The translations under genes and the position numbers were made by a program. Below the pieces are notes generated by a model. That model was not told where the DNA came from. It saw only the letters and a list, made by a program, of their open reading frames with translations, and ran no database searches. A stretch of 64,000 nt of DNA from Stutzerimonas kunmingensis (GTDB lineage: Bacteria > Pseudomonadota > Gammaproteobacteria > Pseudomonadales > Pseudomonadaceae). The stretch spans positions 2,046,001 to 2,110,000 of the forward strand of contig NZ_CP090366.1 in NCBI RefSeq assembly GCF_021432085.1, given 5' to 3'. Of the stretch, positions 54,690-63,089 are shown piece by piece; position 1 is the first letter of the stretch, and each line of letters begins with the position of its first letter.

Positions 54690-56012
54690 TCAACCGTCGT
54701 TCTGCACCGCGCGCAGGCTGATGATTTTCGGGAATCCATCGAGCTCCACCTCGGTGCTGCAGGCCTGGCCTTTGCCCGGACACTTCCACTCGGTACTGGT
54801 CACCACACGGCCGTGCTGGGGCTGGGCGGTATTGATCAGCGCCACCTGACCCGCCTGGCCTTCGGTGTTCTGCAGCTTCACGGTCCGCGGCTTGCCGGTG
54901 CTCCAGGCGACCATCAGTTCATCGTCTCCGCGGGCGAATCGCAGCATCACCACGTCACCCGGGGTTTTCTCTTCGCGGCTGAGGAAGCTGTACTGGCTGA
55001 CGATCTGGCTGATGGAGGCGAGCACCGAATAGGCCGGCTTGAGGGTGAAGTCCTGCCGTACCAGGCCGAAGTTGTGTTCGCGTTCGGTCTTGTCGGTGCC
55101 ATCGTTGCGGAAGTCGTACCACCACATGCCCTTGATGCTCGGCAGTGTCTTGGCCAGGAAGAAGGCGCGGGCGAGGTAGGCCGCCTGCAGGCTTTCATCG
55201 ATGCCGCATGCGCCCTGATGGGCAGGCCAGGCCATCTCCGTCAGGTAGAGCGGTACCGGGCGTCCGGCGGCGCGGGTCAGGTCCTTGTCGACCTCGCTCA
55301 TCCATTCGATCCAGGCTTCCGGCGTGTTGCGTCGCCAGCCGCGGCAGTGCACGTAGGGGTGCAACGACAGGCCGTCGACCGATTGCATCAGGCCGTTCTC
55401 CAGCAGACGCAGGGCGAAACCGGAGTCGATACCCTGGCTGGTCACGGCGCCGGCGAGCACCTTGGCGTTCGGCGCGCGCTGCCGGATGATCCCGGACGCA
55501 TCGGCGATCAGCCTCGCGTAATCCTGGGTGAACTCGGGGTCGCGCGGGTCCTCGACGTCCCATTCGTTCCAGATCTCGTAATAGGCGACCTTGCCTTTCA
55601 GTTCTTCGGTGATGAACTCGACATAGCGATTGAATGCCGCCCTTACCGGCTCGCTGCGGGGCTTTTCACCACCGCCGTAGTGCGAGTTGCCGTAGCCGAG
55701 GATGAACTGGGTGCTTAGCCCGTGAGCGGCTGTTGCCTTCAGGTAACGGTGCCAGGATGGCTCGATCTTCAATTGCCCAGGGCGGCGCTCGACGTAGGCC
55801 CAGTGAGCGTCGGTGCGCACGGAGGTGATGCCGGCATCGCGCATCATCGCGTAGGCGCGGCCGCTGGGGTCGCCCTTGTGCAGTTCATGGGCACAGACGC
55901 CGACCACGAAAGGCTCCTCGGTGGTCTGGGCCGGTGTAAACGGAGCAAGGCCAAGCAAGCCGCCCAGCAGCAGGATGTTGAGCGGGGTAGAGCGCTTCGT
56001 CATGTGGATCAT
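54690..56012 (-). CDS. Secreted glycoside hydrolase (GH39/PslG-like)
   Basis: A 440-residue protein with signal peptide (PLNILLLGGLLGLAPFTPAQ) and a TIM-barrel catalytic part. Glu150 in YYEIWNEWDV (acid/base) and Glu259 in LYLTEMAW (nucleophile) have the spacing of clan-A hydrolases. PslG of P. aeruginosa, a GH39 enzyme that trims exopolysaccharide in the periplasm, has much the same length and cluster position. ATGs at 56012 and 56003 are both possible. Fifteen bases after the polymerase stop. Confidence 0.82.
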   Translation of the reverse strand: MIHMTKRSTPLNILLLGGLLGLAPFTPAQTTEEPFVVGVCAHELHKGDPSGRAYAMMRDAGITSVRTDAHWAYVERRPGQLKIEPSWHRYLKATAAHGLSTQFILGYGNSHYGGGEKPRSEPVRAAFNRYVEFITEELKGKVAYYEIWNEWDVEDPRDPEFTQDYARLIADASGIIRQRAPNAKVLAGAVTSQGIDSGFALRLLENGLMQSVDGLSLHPYVHCRGWRRNTPEAWIEWMSEVDKDLTRAAGRPVPLYLTEMAWPAHQGACGIDESLQAAYLARAFFLAKTLPSIKGMWWYDFRNDGTDKTEREHNFGLVRQDFTLKPAYSVLASISQIVSQYSFLSREEKTPGDVVMLRFARGDDELMVAWSTGKPRTVKLQNTEGQAGQVALINTAQPQHGRVVTSTEWKCPGKGQACSTEVELDGFPKIISLRAVQNDG

Positions 56013-56027
56013 CCGTGAAGGTAGGTC

Positions 56028-57326
56028 TCAGGTCAGGTGCTGCAACTCGGGCAGCCGTTGCGCCGCCAGGTTGTTGCTCGGGGCGCGGGCCGGGGTCAGC
56101 ACGTGGGAGATCGCCAGGCCCAGGAACAGAGTGGCGATGGACACCTCCAGTACATCCGTGGCCCAGGCCACCAGGCAGATGCAGAAAACGATCGGCAGCA
56201 ACGCGCTGCGCAGTCGCAGGCCCCGTTCATGCAGGCGCAGCATGAGCGGAAAGGTCAGCAGGTAGAGGAGCACACCGAACACGCCGAGCATGCCCCACAG
56301 GTACAGCGCGGTATTGTCGGCGACGCTCAGCAGCTCGAGGCCCGGTACGGGATAGACCTGTCCTGCGCTGCCCACCGCACCGAATCCCGCGCCCCACCAG
56401 CCCCATCCCTCGCGGGTGATGACCCCGATGAAGTTCGGCCAGCTGTTGATCAGACGGTCGGCGAATGAGGCCAGCAGCGAGCCGTTGTTCGCGGCGTTGG
56501 GGTCCAGGCTGAGCACCAGGCTAAACATCGGCAGCATCAGGCCGACCAGCACCGCGATCAGAAAGGCCGTGGCGCTGGCGAAGCGGTAGGCCGTGACGAT
56601 CAGCATCAGCAGGGTCAGCACGTAGGCCGCCGCGGTGGATTTGTTGGTGGTCAGCACGATGCCGATCAGCGCTGCAATGTAGAGCATCAGGCGTAGCACG
56701 CGCGGCTGGATGAATGCGGCGATGAACAGGCTGTAGATCGCGATCATCACCGACAGCGCGGTGGACATGCGGGCGAAGCCGCCGATGCGGTCGATGTCGT
56801 CGAACGCCCACGAGCGGTTGGCGCTTAGTTCCACCTCGCCGACCATGTAGCTGTAGCCCTTCCACGGCACGCTGGTGAGCATGTCCAGCGCGATGCCGAC
56901 GAAGCAGGCGATCAGGCAGAAGCCGATGATTCGGCGCAGCAGCCCGAGCCGCAACTCCAGATGGCGGCCGCAGATCAGACCGAACAGCAGCGGAATGTAG
57001 ATGAACAGGCTGAAACCGATGTTGGCCAGCTCCGCGCCATGCATCAGTGCCAGCTGGGCGGAAGTGACAAGCCCCAGCAGCACCAGCCAGAACGCCGGCC
57101 AGCCGCGGTAGCGCAGCAGCTCCAGGCCCAGCGCGATCAGGCAGGCAATCTTGGGCAGGTACAGCAGCCAGGAAATCCCGGCCATGTCGAAGTAGTAGCG
57201 CAGTGCGCCGGAAAAGGTTTCAGTCAGCAGCAGCGAGGCGACGACAAGCGTCAACAATGTCGGCTTGTCGAAGGCCAACGGATTCGATTCGCGTCGCCGC
57301 GGGGTAATCAGCAGGCTCTGGTTCAT
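56028..57326 (-). CDS. O-antigen polymerase/ligase-like membrane protein (Wzy/PslJ type)
   Basis: A 432-residue protein with about eleven transmembrane helices and a large periplasmic loop (INSWPNFIGVITREGWGWWGAGFGAVGSAGQ) typical of O-antigen polymerase/ligase families. It likely polymerises repeat units in the periplasm. The start at 57326 overlaps the upstream GT4 gene by 107 bases; the reading frame shows no better start downstream. Confidence 0.82.
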   Translation of the reverse strand: MNQSLLITPRRRESNPLAFDKPTLLTLVVASLLLTETFSGALRYYFDMAGISWLLYLPKIACLIALGLELLRYRGWPAFWLVLLGLVTSAQLALMHGAELANIGFSLFIYIPLLFGLICGRHLELRLGLLRRIIGFCLIACFVGIALDMLTSVPWKGYSYMVGEVELSANRSWAFDDIDRIGGFARMSTALSVMIAIYSLFIAAFIQPRVLRLMLYIAALIGIVLTTNKSTAAAYVLTLLMLIVTAYRFASATAFLIAVLVGLMLPMFSLVLSLDPNAANNGSLLASFADRLINSWPNFIGVITREGWGWWGAGFGAVGSAGQVYPVPGLELLSVADNTALYLWGMLGVFGVLLYLLTFPLMLRLHERGLRLRSALLPIVFCICLVAWATDVLEVSIATLFLGLAISHVLTPARAPSNNLAAQRLPELQHLT

Positions 57327-58530
57327 GGTGGATTCTCGTTCCCTGAAGTGTTTCGCGCAGGATGGTCTGGTACTGATCCAGCATGCGTTCCATATCCAGC
57401 AGCGGCAGCACGCTGGCCCGTGCCTGGCTGGCGAGCCGCTGCCGCAGTGCGCCGTCGATGTAGAGCCAGAGCATGGCGATGCCGAGTGAGTCGGGATCAT
57501 CGGGCGAGCAGAGCAGGCCGTTGCATTCGTCGCGGATGATCTCCGGCAGCCCGCCCATGTTGCTGGCGATCACCGGCAGGTTGTTGGCGCAGCCTTCGAC
57601 GGCCACCAGGCCGAACGGCTCGCCCCACAGCGACGGCACCACCAGCACGTCGATGCTCTGCATGAACTCGTCGCTGTCGCAGTAGCCGAGAAAGCTGACC
57701 TTTTTCGGATCGGCCATGGCCTTCAGCCGGGCTTCGTAGTCCAGCTTGCCGCGCCCGGCGATATCCAGCCGCGCATCGATGTCCAGCCGCTGGAACTGCT
57801 CGATCAGCCAGCCGACGCCCTTGTTCTCCGACAGCGTGCCGATATAGCCGAAGCGCAGTGGATGGTTACTGCGCTGCCTGGGCTTGCTGCCCTGACCGGG
57901 GTTGGCCGGCGTGCAGTTGTGCACCACATGCTGGCGCGCGCCACTGAAATAGCCCTGTGCGGTGATGCGCTCGAGCACGAAGCGGCTGACACCGATCGCC
58001 GTGGCCACTTGCGCCGAGGCGCCGGCGTGGCGGAGACGGAACACCGAACACATACCGCACTGGCGCTGGCAGCTCTTGCCGTGGTTGAACATGGTGTCCT
58101 TCGGGCAGAGCAGGTACAGGTCGTGCAGTACCTGGACGATCGGCAGGCCGGCGGCGGTGATTTCGTCCCAGGCGGAAATCGACCAGCCGGTGAGGTTGTT
58201 GCAGACCACGATATCCGGCTGCTCCCGCGCGATCACATCGCGCACGTGGCAGCGCATGTCGCGGTTGTAGCGGTCGCGGTAGTGCCAGCCGAGGCGGGCG
58301 ACGCGACTCGGGCGCTGCTGGGTGTAATGCCAGTAGCTGTTCGCCAGGTTGGCGCGATAGACCCGCACACCGTCCTGAATCTGCATGTTCAGCCCGGCAT
58401 CCGGGCCGGTCGCCAGCACTGCCACCTCACAACCACGCCGCTGCAACCCTTCGGCCAGGTGCCGGAGGATGACTTCTGCGCCGCCGCCGACATGCGGGGT
58501 GTAGAACGCATTGAGGAATAGGATCTTCAT
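57220..58530 (-). CDS. Glycosyltransferase family 4
   Basis: A 436-residue GT4: ILFLNAFYTPHVGGGAEVIL, VIAREQPDIVVCNNLTGWS, FGYIGTLSENKGVGWLIEQF and LVVPSLWGEPFGLVAVEGCA with the donor Glu. A CxxQCGMCSVFR stretch precedes the second domain. The last residues (about 400-436) run into the polymerase gene and look unlike the rest; a late frameshift extension is possible. Confidence 0.88.
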   Translation of the reverse strand: MKILFLNAFYTPHVGGGAEVILRHLAEGLQRRGCEVAVLATGPDAGLNMQIQDGVRVYRANLANSYWHYTQQRPSRVARLGWHYRDRYNRDMRCHVRDVIAREQPDIVVCNNLTGWSISAWDEITAAGLPIVQVLHDLYLLCPKDTMFNHGKSCQRQCGMCSVFRLRHAGASAQVATAIGVSRFVLERITAQGYFSGARQHVVHNCTPANPGQGSKPRQRSNHPLRFGYIGTLSENKGVGWLIEQFQRLDIDARLDIAGRGKLDYEARLKAMADPKKVSFLGYCDSDEFMQSIDVLVVPSLWGEPFGLVAVEGCANNLPVIASNMGGLPEIIRDECNGLLCSPDDPDSLGIAMLWLYIDGALRQRLASQARASVLPLLDMERMLDQYQTILRETLQGTRIHHEPEPADYPAATRIESVGLRQADIVDACRRLAAAD

Positions 58531-58574
58531 CGGTTGGCTCGCTGATTGAACCTGTCAGGCTGCTCGCACCTGGG

Positions 58575-59078
58575 TCAGGGGTGGCACTGGAGATAGCGGG
58601 TGGGCACCCGGACCTTCTGTTCACGCTGCAACAGGTTGAGCAGGATGACCGAGCGCTCCTCGCCATCGCTGCTGACGAAGATCGCTTCGATATCGCTGAA
58701 GCTGCCGCCGCTGACCTGGACCCTTTCGCCGGGCGCGAAGGGCGCGGCGGCGGAGCTCTGCGGCTGGGCAAGACGTTGGCGCAGCTGTTCGATGAGTTCG
58801 TCGCGCACCGGTGTGGGCTGGCCGCCGAAGGTCACCACGCGGCTGACGCCGCGGGTGGATCGAATCGGGTACCAGTTGTCGTGGATGCAGTCGAGGCGGA
58901 TGAACAGGTAGCCGGGAAACAGCGCCTCGCCGGACTTGCCGCCCTGGGCGCCGCGCGCGGGCGCCTTGATTGGCCGGTAGCACTCGAAGTGCTGACGCAG
59001 CAGGTGTTCCTCGGCGCGGGCTTCCTGACGCGGCTTGGTCTGTATCAGATACCAGCGCGCGGTATTGCTCGATGTCAT
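58575..59078 (-). CDS. RfaH/NusG-like transcription antiterminator
   Basis: A 167-residue NusG-paralog: NGN domain (RWYLIQTKPRQEARAEEHLL, GYLFIRLDCIHDNWYPIRST, GVSRVVTFGGQPTPV) and a C-terminal KOW-like part (FAPGERVQVSGGSFSDIEAIF). RfaH-type factors let RNA polymerase run through long polysaccharide operons. Start at 59078 with GGAAGG upstream; 59135 would add nineteen unsupported residues. It lies inside the cluster it probably serves. Confidence 0.9.
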   Translation of the reverse strand: MTSSNTARWYLIQTKPRQEARAEEHLLRQHFECYRPIKAPARGAQGGKSGEALFPGYLFIRLDCIHDNWYPIRSTRGVSRVVTFGGQPTPVRDELIEQLRQRLAQPQSSAAAPFAPGERVQVSGGSFSDIEAIFVSSDGEERSVILLNLLQREQKVRVPTRYLQCHP

Positions 59079-59131
59079 GGGATTTCCTTCCCTGTTTGGC
59101 CTGCCCCAATCCGATGGCAGGCGAAATGTCT

Positions 59132-59875
59132 TCACGCCAGCGTCAGCGTTGCCCTTTTTTCCTGTCCCTCGACCACGCTGAAGCGCTGCAGCAGTTCCTT
59201 GACCTCTTCGCGGCTGTTGAACATCAGCACGTCGATGATCGACAGCGACGGAACGAACGGATGCCTGAGCTGCGGGTAGCCCACCTCATCCATGCGCAGG
59301 AAGCGCAGCAGCAGGCCGCCGGCGCGGAAGCGGGCCGGGCAGTACAGCTCCATGCCGCCGATGGGATTGAGGTAGAGCTCGCCATCCATGCGATGGGTGA
59401 TCTGGATGACCCGGTCCTGCATGTCCATCTTCGCCGGCAAGCCGAGGCTGGAGCCGCGATAGATCGGCGTGCGGATGCCCAGGTAGGCGCAGAGGCAGCG
59501 CAGGGAGTTTTCGGTGAACAGCGCCAGATTGCGTTCCGGGCACTGCAGGATGCCGCGAATCAGCGGCAGCACCGCGTCGCGCTGGGGTGCCTTGGCGTAG
59601 CAGCGCTCGAGGGTCAGCATCAGGGCCGCGGCTTCCTTGTCGAAGTCGTCGCAGAGCCAGCGCTCGTTGATGCGCTCGGTCTGATGGCCCTTCTTCAGCG
59701 GAAAGCTGATCAGCTTGGGCTGGCCGTTGACGAGGATCCGGTTGCGGTTCATCCATGAGCCCCTGACGAATTGCAGGTCGTCGCCCAGCACGAACACATC
59801 GCTGAGCGCGATCAACTGAAAGTAGCCCAGGTACGGAAATAGGTAGGGCTGCATCATCGAGACGGTTCTGAGCAT
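59132..59875 (-). CDS. WbqC-like family protein
   Basis: A 247-residue WbqC-family protein: VSMMQPYLFPYLGYFQLIAL, GSWMNRNRILVNGQPKLISFPLKKG, and the C-terminal PSLSIIDVLMFNSREEVKELL. WbqC proteins recur in O-antigen and exopolysaccharide clusters; role probably in sugar or lipid-carrier modification, still uncertain. Starts 22 bases after the autokinase stop. Confidence 0.88.
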   Translation of the reverse strand: MLRTVSMMQPYLFPYLGYFQLIALSDVFVLGDDLQFVRGSWMNRNRILVNGQPKLISFPLKKGHQTERINERWLCDDFDKEAAALMLTLERCYAKAPQRDAVLPLIRGILQCPERNLALFTENSLRCLCAYLGIRTPIYRGSSLGLPAKMDMQDRVIQITHRMDGELYLNPIGGMELYCPARFRAGGLLLRFLRMDEVGYPQLRHPFVPSLSIIDVLMFNSREEVKELLQRFSVVEGQEKRATLTLA

Positions 59876-59897
59876 GGTGCACCTCCTTGTCTGGCGA

Positions 59898-62108
59898 TCA
59901 GGCTTGCTGGGTGTAGGTGTAATAGCCGTAGGCGCCGCTGTCGTACGGCGAGGTCGAGGCCTTGCGCTTAACGGCATTGAGGATCACGCCCTTGAGCAGC
60001 ACGCCGTTCTGCGCCAGCCGCCGCTTGGAGGCGTCGATCTGCGAGCTGGTGCTGAGGCCGAAGCGGGCCACCAGCAGGTTGGTCCCCGACTGCTGGGCGA
60101 CCAATACCGCATCGGTGACGGCCAGCACCGGCGGCGTGTCGATGATGATGAAGTCGTAGAGCTTTTCCGCTTCGCGCAGCAGGCGGGAGAAGTTGTCGTG
60201 CATCAGCAGCTCGGACGGATTCGGCGCGGAGAACCCGGCGGAGATGAAGTGCAGGTTCTTCTGCTCGGTGCGGTTGCTGATCTCGGCCAGGCTCAGGCCG
60301 CTGGCCAGCGCATCCGACAGCCCGTGACGCGGCGCCATGCCAAACAGCGTGTGCAGGTAGCCGCGGCGCATGTCGGCATCGATCAGCAGCACGCGCTGGC
60401 CGGTCTGCGCGATGACCGCGGCGAGGTTGCTGGAGACGAACGACTTGCCCACCGACGGCGTCGGGCTGGTGATCATCAGCACCTTGTTGCGCGCCTCGAG
60501 CATGGCGAACTTGAGGCTGGTACGCAGGCTGCGCAGCGATTCAACGGCCAGATCGGTCGGCTCGGTGAGGCTGAGCAGTCGGGTCTTGCCGTCGCGGCTC
60601 TTGCGGCTGCGATTGAGCTGATCCTGAGAGGCGCTGTAGGGCAGGCCGGCATAGACCGGTACGCCAAGCTTCTCGATCACGTCCGGGCTTTCCACACCGC
60701 GGTAGAAGGCCTGGCGCAGCAGGATGACTGCCGCCGAGACGAGCAGGCCGACGAAGATCGCGATGGCCACCACCAGCGGTTTGACCGGTTTCGACGGCTT
60801 CTCGATCATCGAGTAGGCGTTGTCGATGATGCGCACGTTGCCGATGGTGCCGGCGCGCAGGATGTCTTGCTCCTGTGCCTGGTTCATCAGCAGCGTGTAG
60901 GTCTGGGTCGTGACTTCCAAGTCACGTTGGAGGCGCAGCAACTCCTGCTGCGTCATGGGGAGGGCGTCGACCTTCTTCAGCAGCTGGGCTTTCTGCGCCT
61001 GCAGCTCGTTCATCTGGGTGATGAGCGTGCGATAGGTCGGGTGCTCGCGGGTATAGAGGCGGTCGTACTCCACGCGTTTGAGAGACAGCTCGGAAATCTG
61101 CGTTTCCAGCGCGACGATCTGGTCGAGCACGCCCTTGGTTTCGATGCTGATATCCACCGACTTGGAGCTGGTCTGGTAGGCATTCAGCGCCGCCTCGGCC
61201 TTTTCCAGTTCCTTGCGCACCTGCGGCAGCTGCGAGCGCAAAAAGTCCAGACGCTGGGCTGCTTCCGCCGAGCTTCGCTGGATGTTCTGGCTGACGTACA
61301 GCCGACTGATCTCGTCCAGCACCTGATTGGCCAGTTGCGGGTCCGGGTCTTCCAGTGACATGTAGATGATCCCCGAATCCTTGCCGGCCTCACCGACCTT
61401 CAGGCGATTCTGGTAGTCCAGCGCGGTGGTCTGCGGACGGTTGCGGACCAGCGCGAACTCGGTGCCCGGACGCGCGTCCAGCTGGGCGATCTGCACCTTG
61501 AAACCCTGGTTCTCCACCGCCTGATTGACCTGGCCACGCAGGATCGGCTCGTGCTCGTCGTCATGCAGGGTGTAGGCCCCGGCGGTGCCGGCGACCAGTG
61601 TCAGCTCCACGCCCAGATAGGCTTCGGGCACATCGAGCTGGAACACTTCGAGCTTTTCCCCGCCCCAGGCGTAGCTGCTCAGGCCGAACAGCGGGGCGGC
61701 CAGCGCGCCATCGGTCGCCGGGTCGTGCCGGCGCGCCATGAAGGCGCCGAACACCGGGAAATGACGGGGCTGGGCGACGATGTAGAGCTTGAGCTCCTCG
61801 ACAGCCTTGCCGAGCACCGCGCGGGATTTCAGCAGGGAGATCTCGGTAACCGCCTGGGACACCGAATCCGGCCGGGCCGATACTTCCGGTACGCCGGTGA
61901 TGGCGGCTTTTTTCGGTTCGATCTGGATCATCGCCGTCGCCTGGTAGATCGGCGTGGCGATCAGGGCGTAGAGCACGCCCAGCGCAGCGAAGAAGCCGGT
62001 GATGGTGATGATCAGCGCCTTGTGGTCATAGGCGGTGCGCATTATCCCGGCAAGGTCGATGCGGTTGTCCGCGTCATATTCCAGCGAAGAGCGGGTCAAG
62101 GCAGTCAT
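59898..62108 (-). CDS. Polysaccharide co-polymerase/tyrosine autokinase (Wzc-like)
   Basis: A 736-residue inner-membrane protein. Wzz-like N-terminus with one helix near 35-55 (ALIITITGFFAALGVLYALIA), long coiled coil (about 260-400), second helix (VVAIAIFVGLLVSAAVIL), then a BY-kinase: Walker A SVGKS (Lys about 555), LLIDADMRRG and FIIIDTPPV. The tail has five Tyr in the last fifteen residues (YDSGAYGYYTYTQQA), the autophosphorylation cluster. It controls chain length and export. Confidence 0.95.
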   Translation of the reverse strand: MTALTRSSLEYDADNRIDLAGIMRTAYDHKALIITITGFFAALGVLYALIATPIYQATAMIQIEPKKAAITGVPEVSARPDSVSQAVTEISLLKSRAVLGKAVEELKLYIVAQPRHFPVFGAFMARRHDPATDGALAAPLFGLSSYAWGGEKLEVFQLDVPEAYLGVELTLVAGTAGAYTLHDDEHEPILRGQVNQAVENQGFKVQIAQLDARPGTEFALVRNRPQTTALDYQNRLKVGEAGKDSGIIYMSLEDPDPQLANQVLDEISRLYVSQNIQRSSAEAAQRLDFLRSQLPQVRKELEKAEAALNAYQTSSKSVDISIETKGVLDQIVALETQISELSLKRVEYDRLYTREHPTYRTLITQMNELQAQKAQLLKKVDALPMTQQELLRLQRDLEVTTQTYTLLMNQAQEQDILRAGTIGNVRIIDNAYSMIEKPSKPVKPLVVAIAIFVGLLVSAAVILLRQAFYRGVESPDVIEKLGVPVYAGLPYSASQDQLNRSRKSRDGKTRLLSLTEPTDLAVESLRSLRTSLKFAMLEARNKVLMITSPTPSVGKSFVSSNLAAVIAQTGQRVLLIDADMRRGYLHTLFGMAPRHGLSDALASGLSLAEISNRTEQKNLHFISAGFSAPNPSELLMHDNFSRLLREAEKLYDFIIIDTPPVLAVTDAVLVAQQSGTNLLVARFGLSTSSQIDASKRRLAQNGVLLKGVILNAVKRKASTSPYDSGAYGYYTYTQQA

Positions 62109-62156
62109 TGGGAATCCTTCCTCATGGTGCTATGTGCAAAGAAGCGGGGTAGGCGG

Positions 62157-63089
62157 TCAGCTCCTGGCCAGCCGTGGGCTCAACCGACGCAGCAGGTTGA
62201 GGCTGATGTTCTGGGCGATGGTCGAGAGCGCCTGGATCTTGCTGAACGGCGAGATCAGCGAGAGGCACTCGCCGAACACCTGGATCAGGAAGTACTCGTA
62301 GAGCGCGTTGTTGCCGATGCGGCTGTAGTAGCGCGCCAGCGAGTAGTGGGCGTGCATGGCCATCTGGATGCGTTGCCGGCTCGGCTGCATGGAGAAGATG
62401 CCGCCCTCGTGCACGCGGTAGGCGGCCGGGCTGATAGTTTCCAGGAACTTGCCTTTGCCGTAGGCGCCGAGCAGCGACCACCAGCAGATATCCAGCACTT
62501 TTACGCCTAGCAGTTCCGGCGGCAGCTCCTGCACCAGATTGCGAAAGCACACGGTGAGCGTCGAGAGCGGGCGACCCTGCATCAGCTCCTGCGCGGTGGC
62601 GTCCTTGCGCAGCTTTCCGGTCAGTTGCGGGCTCTGGATGATGCCCTTGCTGTTGAACATGAAGGCATCGTGATAGGTGATCACGTAGTCACGATGCTGC
62701 TCGAGGAAGTCCACCTGCTGCTGCAGTTTGGTCGGGTCGGTCCAGTAGTCGTCGCCTTCGCAGTAGGCGATGTACTTGCCCCCGGCGCGGGCGAACAGGC
62801 GCGTGCTGAACGGCTCGCCGAGGCTGAACTGGTTCTGCGTCTGATAGATCGGCTTGATGATGCGGGGGTAGCGCGCCGCGTAGTCGGCGATGATCGCGGC
62901 GGTGGTGTCGGTCGAGGCGTCGTCGTGGACGATCACCTCGAAAGGGAAATCCGTTTCCTGCTGGAGGAAGCTCTCCAGCGCCTTCCTGATAAAGGATGCG
63001 TGGTTGTAGGCCAGGCAGACGACGCTCAGCAGCGGCTCGGTCTTGCCGCCCCAGCGTTCAATCAAGGCTTGCTCGCTCTTCAATTCCAT
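62157..63089 (-). CDS. Glycosyltransferase family 2
   Basis: A 310-residue GT2: LLSVVCLAYNHASFIRKALE, VIVHDDASTDTTAAII, GKYIAYCEGDDYWTDPTKLQ (metal-binding region). It adds a sugar in the repeat unit. The ATG at 63089 overlaps the flippase end by 32 bases, indicating translational coupling. Resembles PslC-position enzymes by context. Confidence 0.9.
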   Translation of the reverse strand: MELKSEQALIERWGGKTEPLLSVVCLAYNHASFIRKALESFLQQETDFPFEVIVHDDASTDTTAAIIADYAARYPRIIKPIYQTQNQFSLGEPFSTRLFARAGGKYIAYCEGDDYWTDPTKLQQQVDFLEQHRDYVITYHDAFMFNSKGIIQSPQLTGKLRKDATAQELMQGRPLSTLTVCFRNLVQELPPELLGVKVLDICWWSLLGAYGKGKFLETISPAAYRVHEGGIFSMQPSRQRIQMAMHAHYSLARYYSRIGNNALYEYFLIQVFGECLSLISPFSKIQALSTIAQNISLNLLRRLSPRLARS

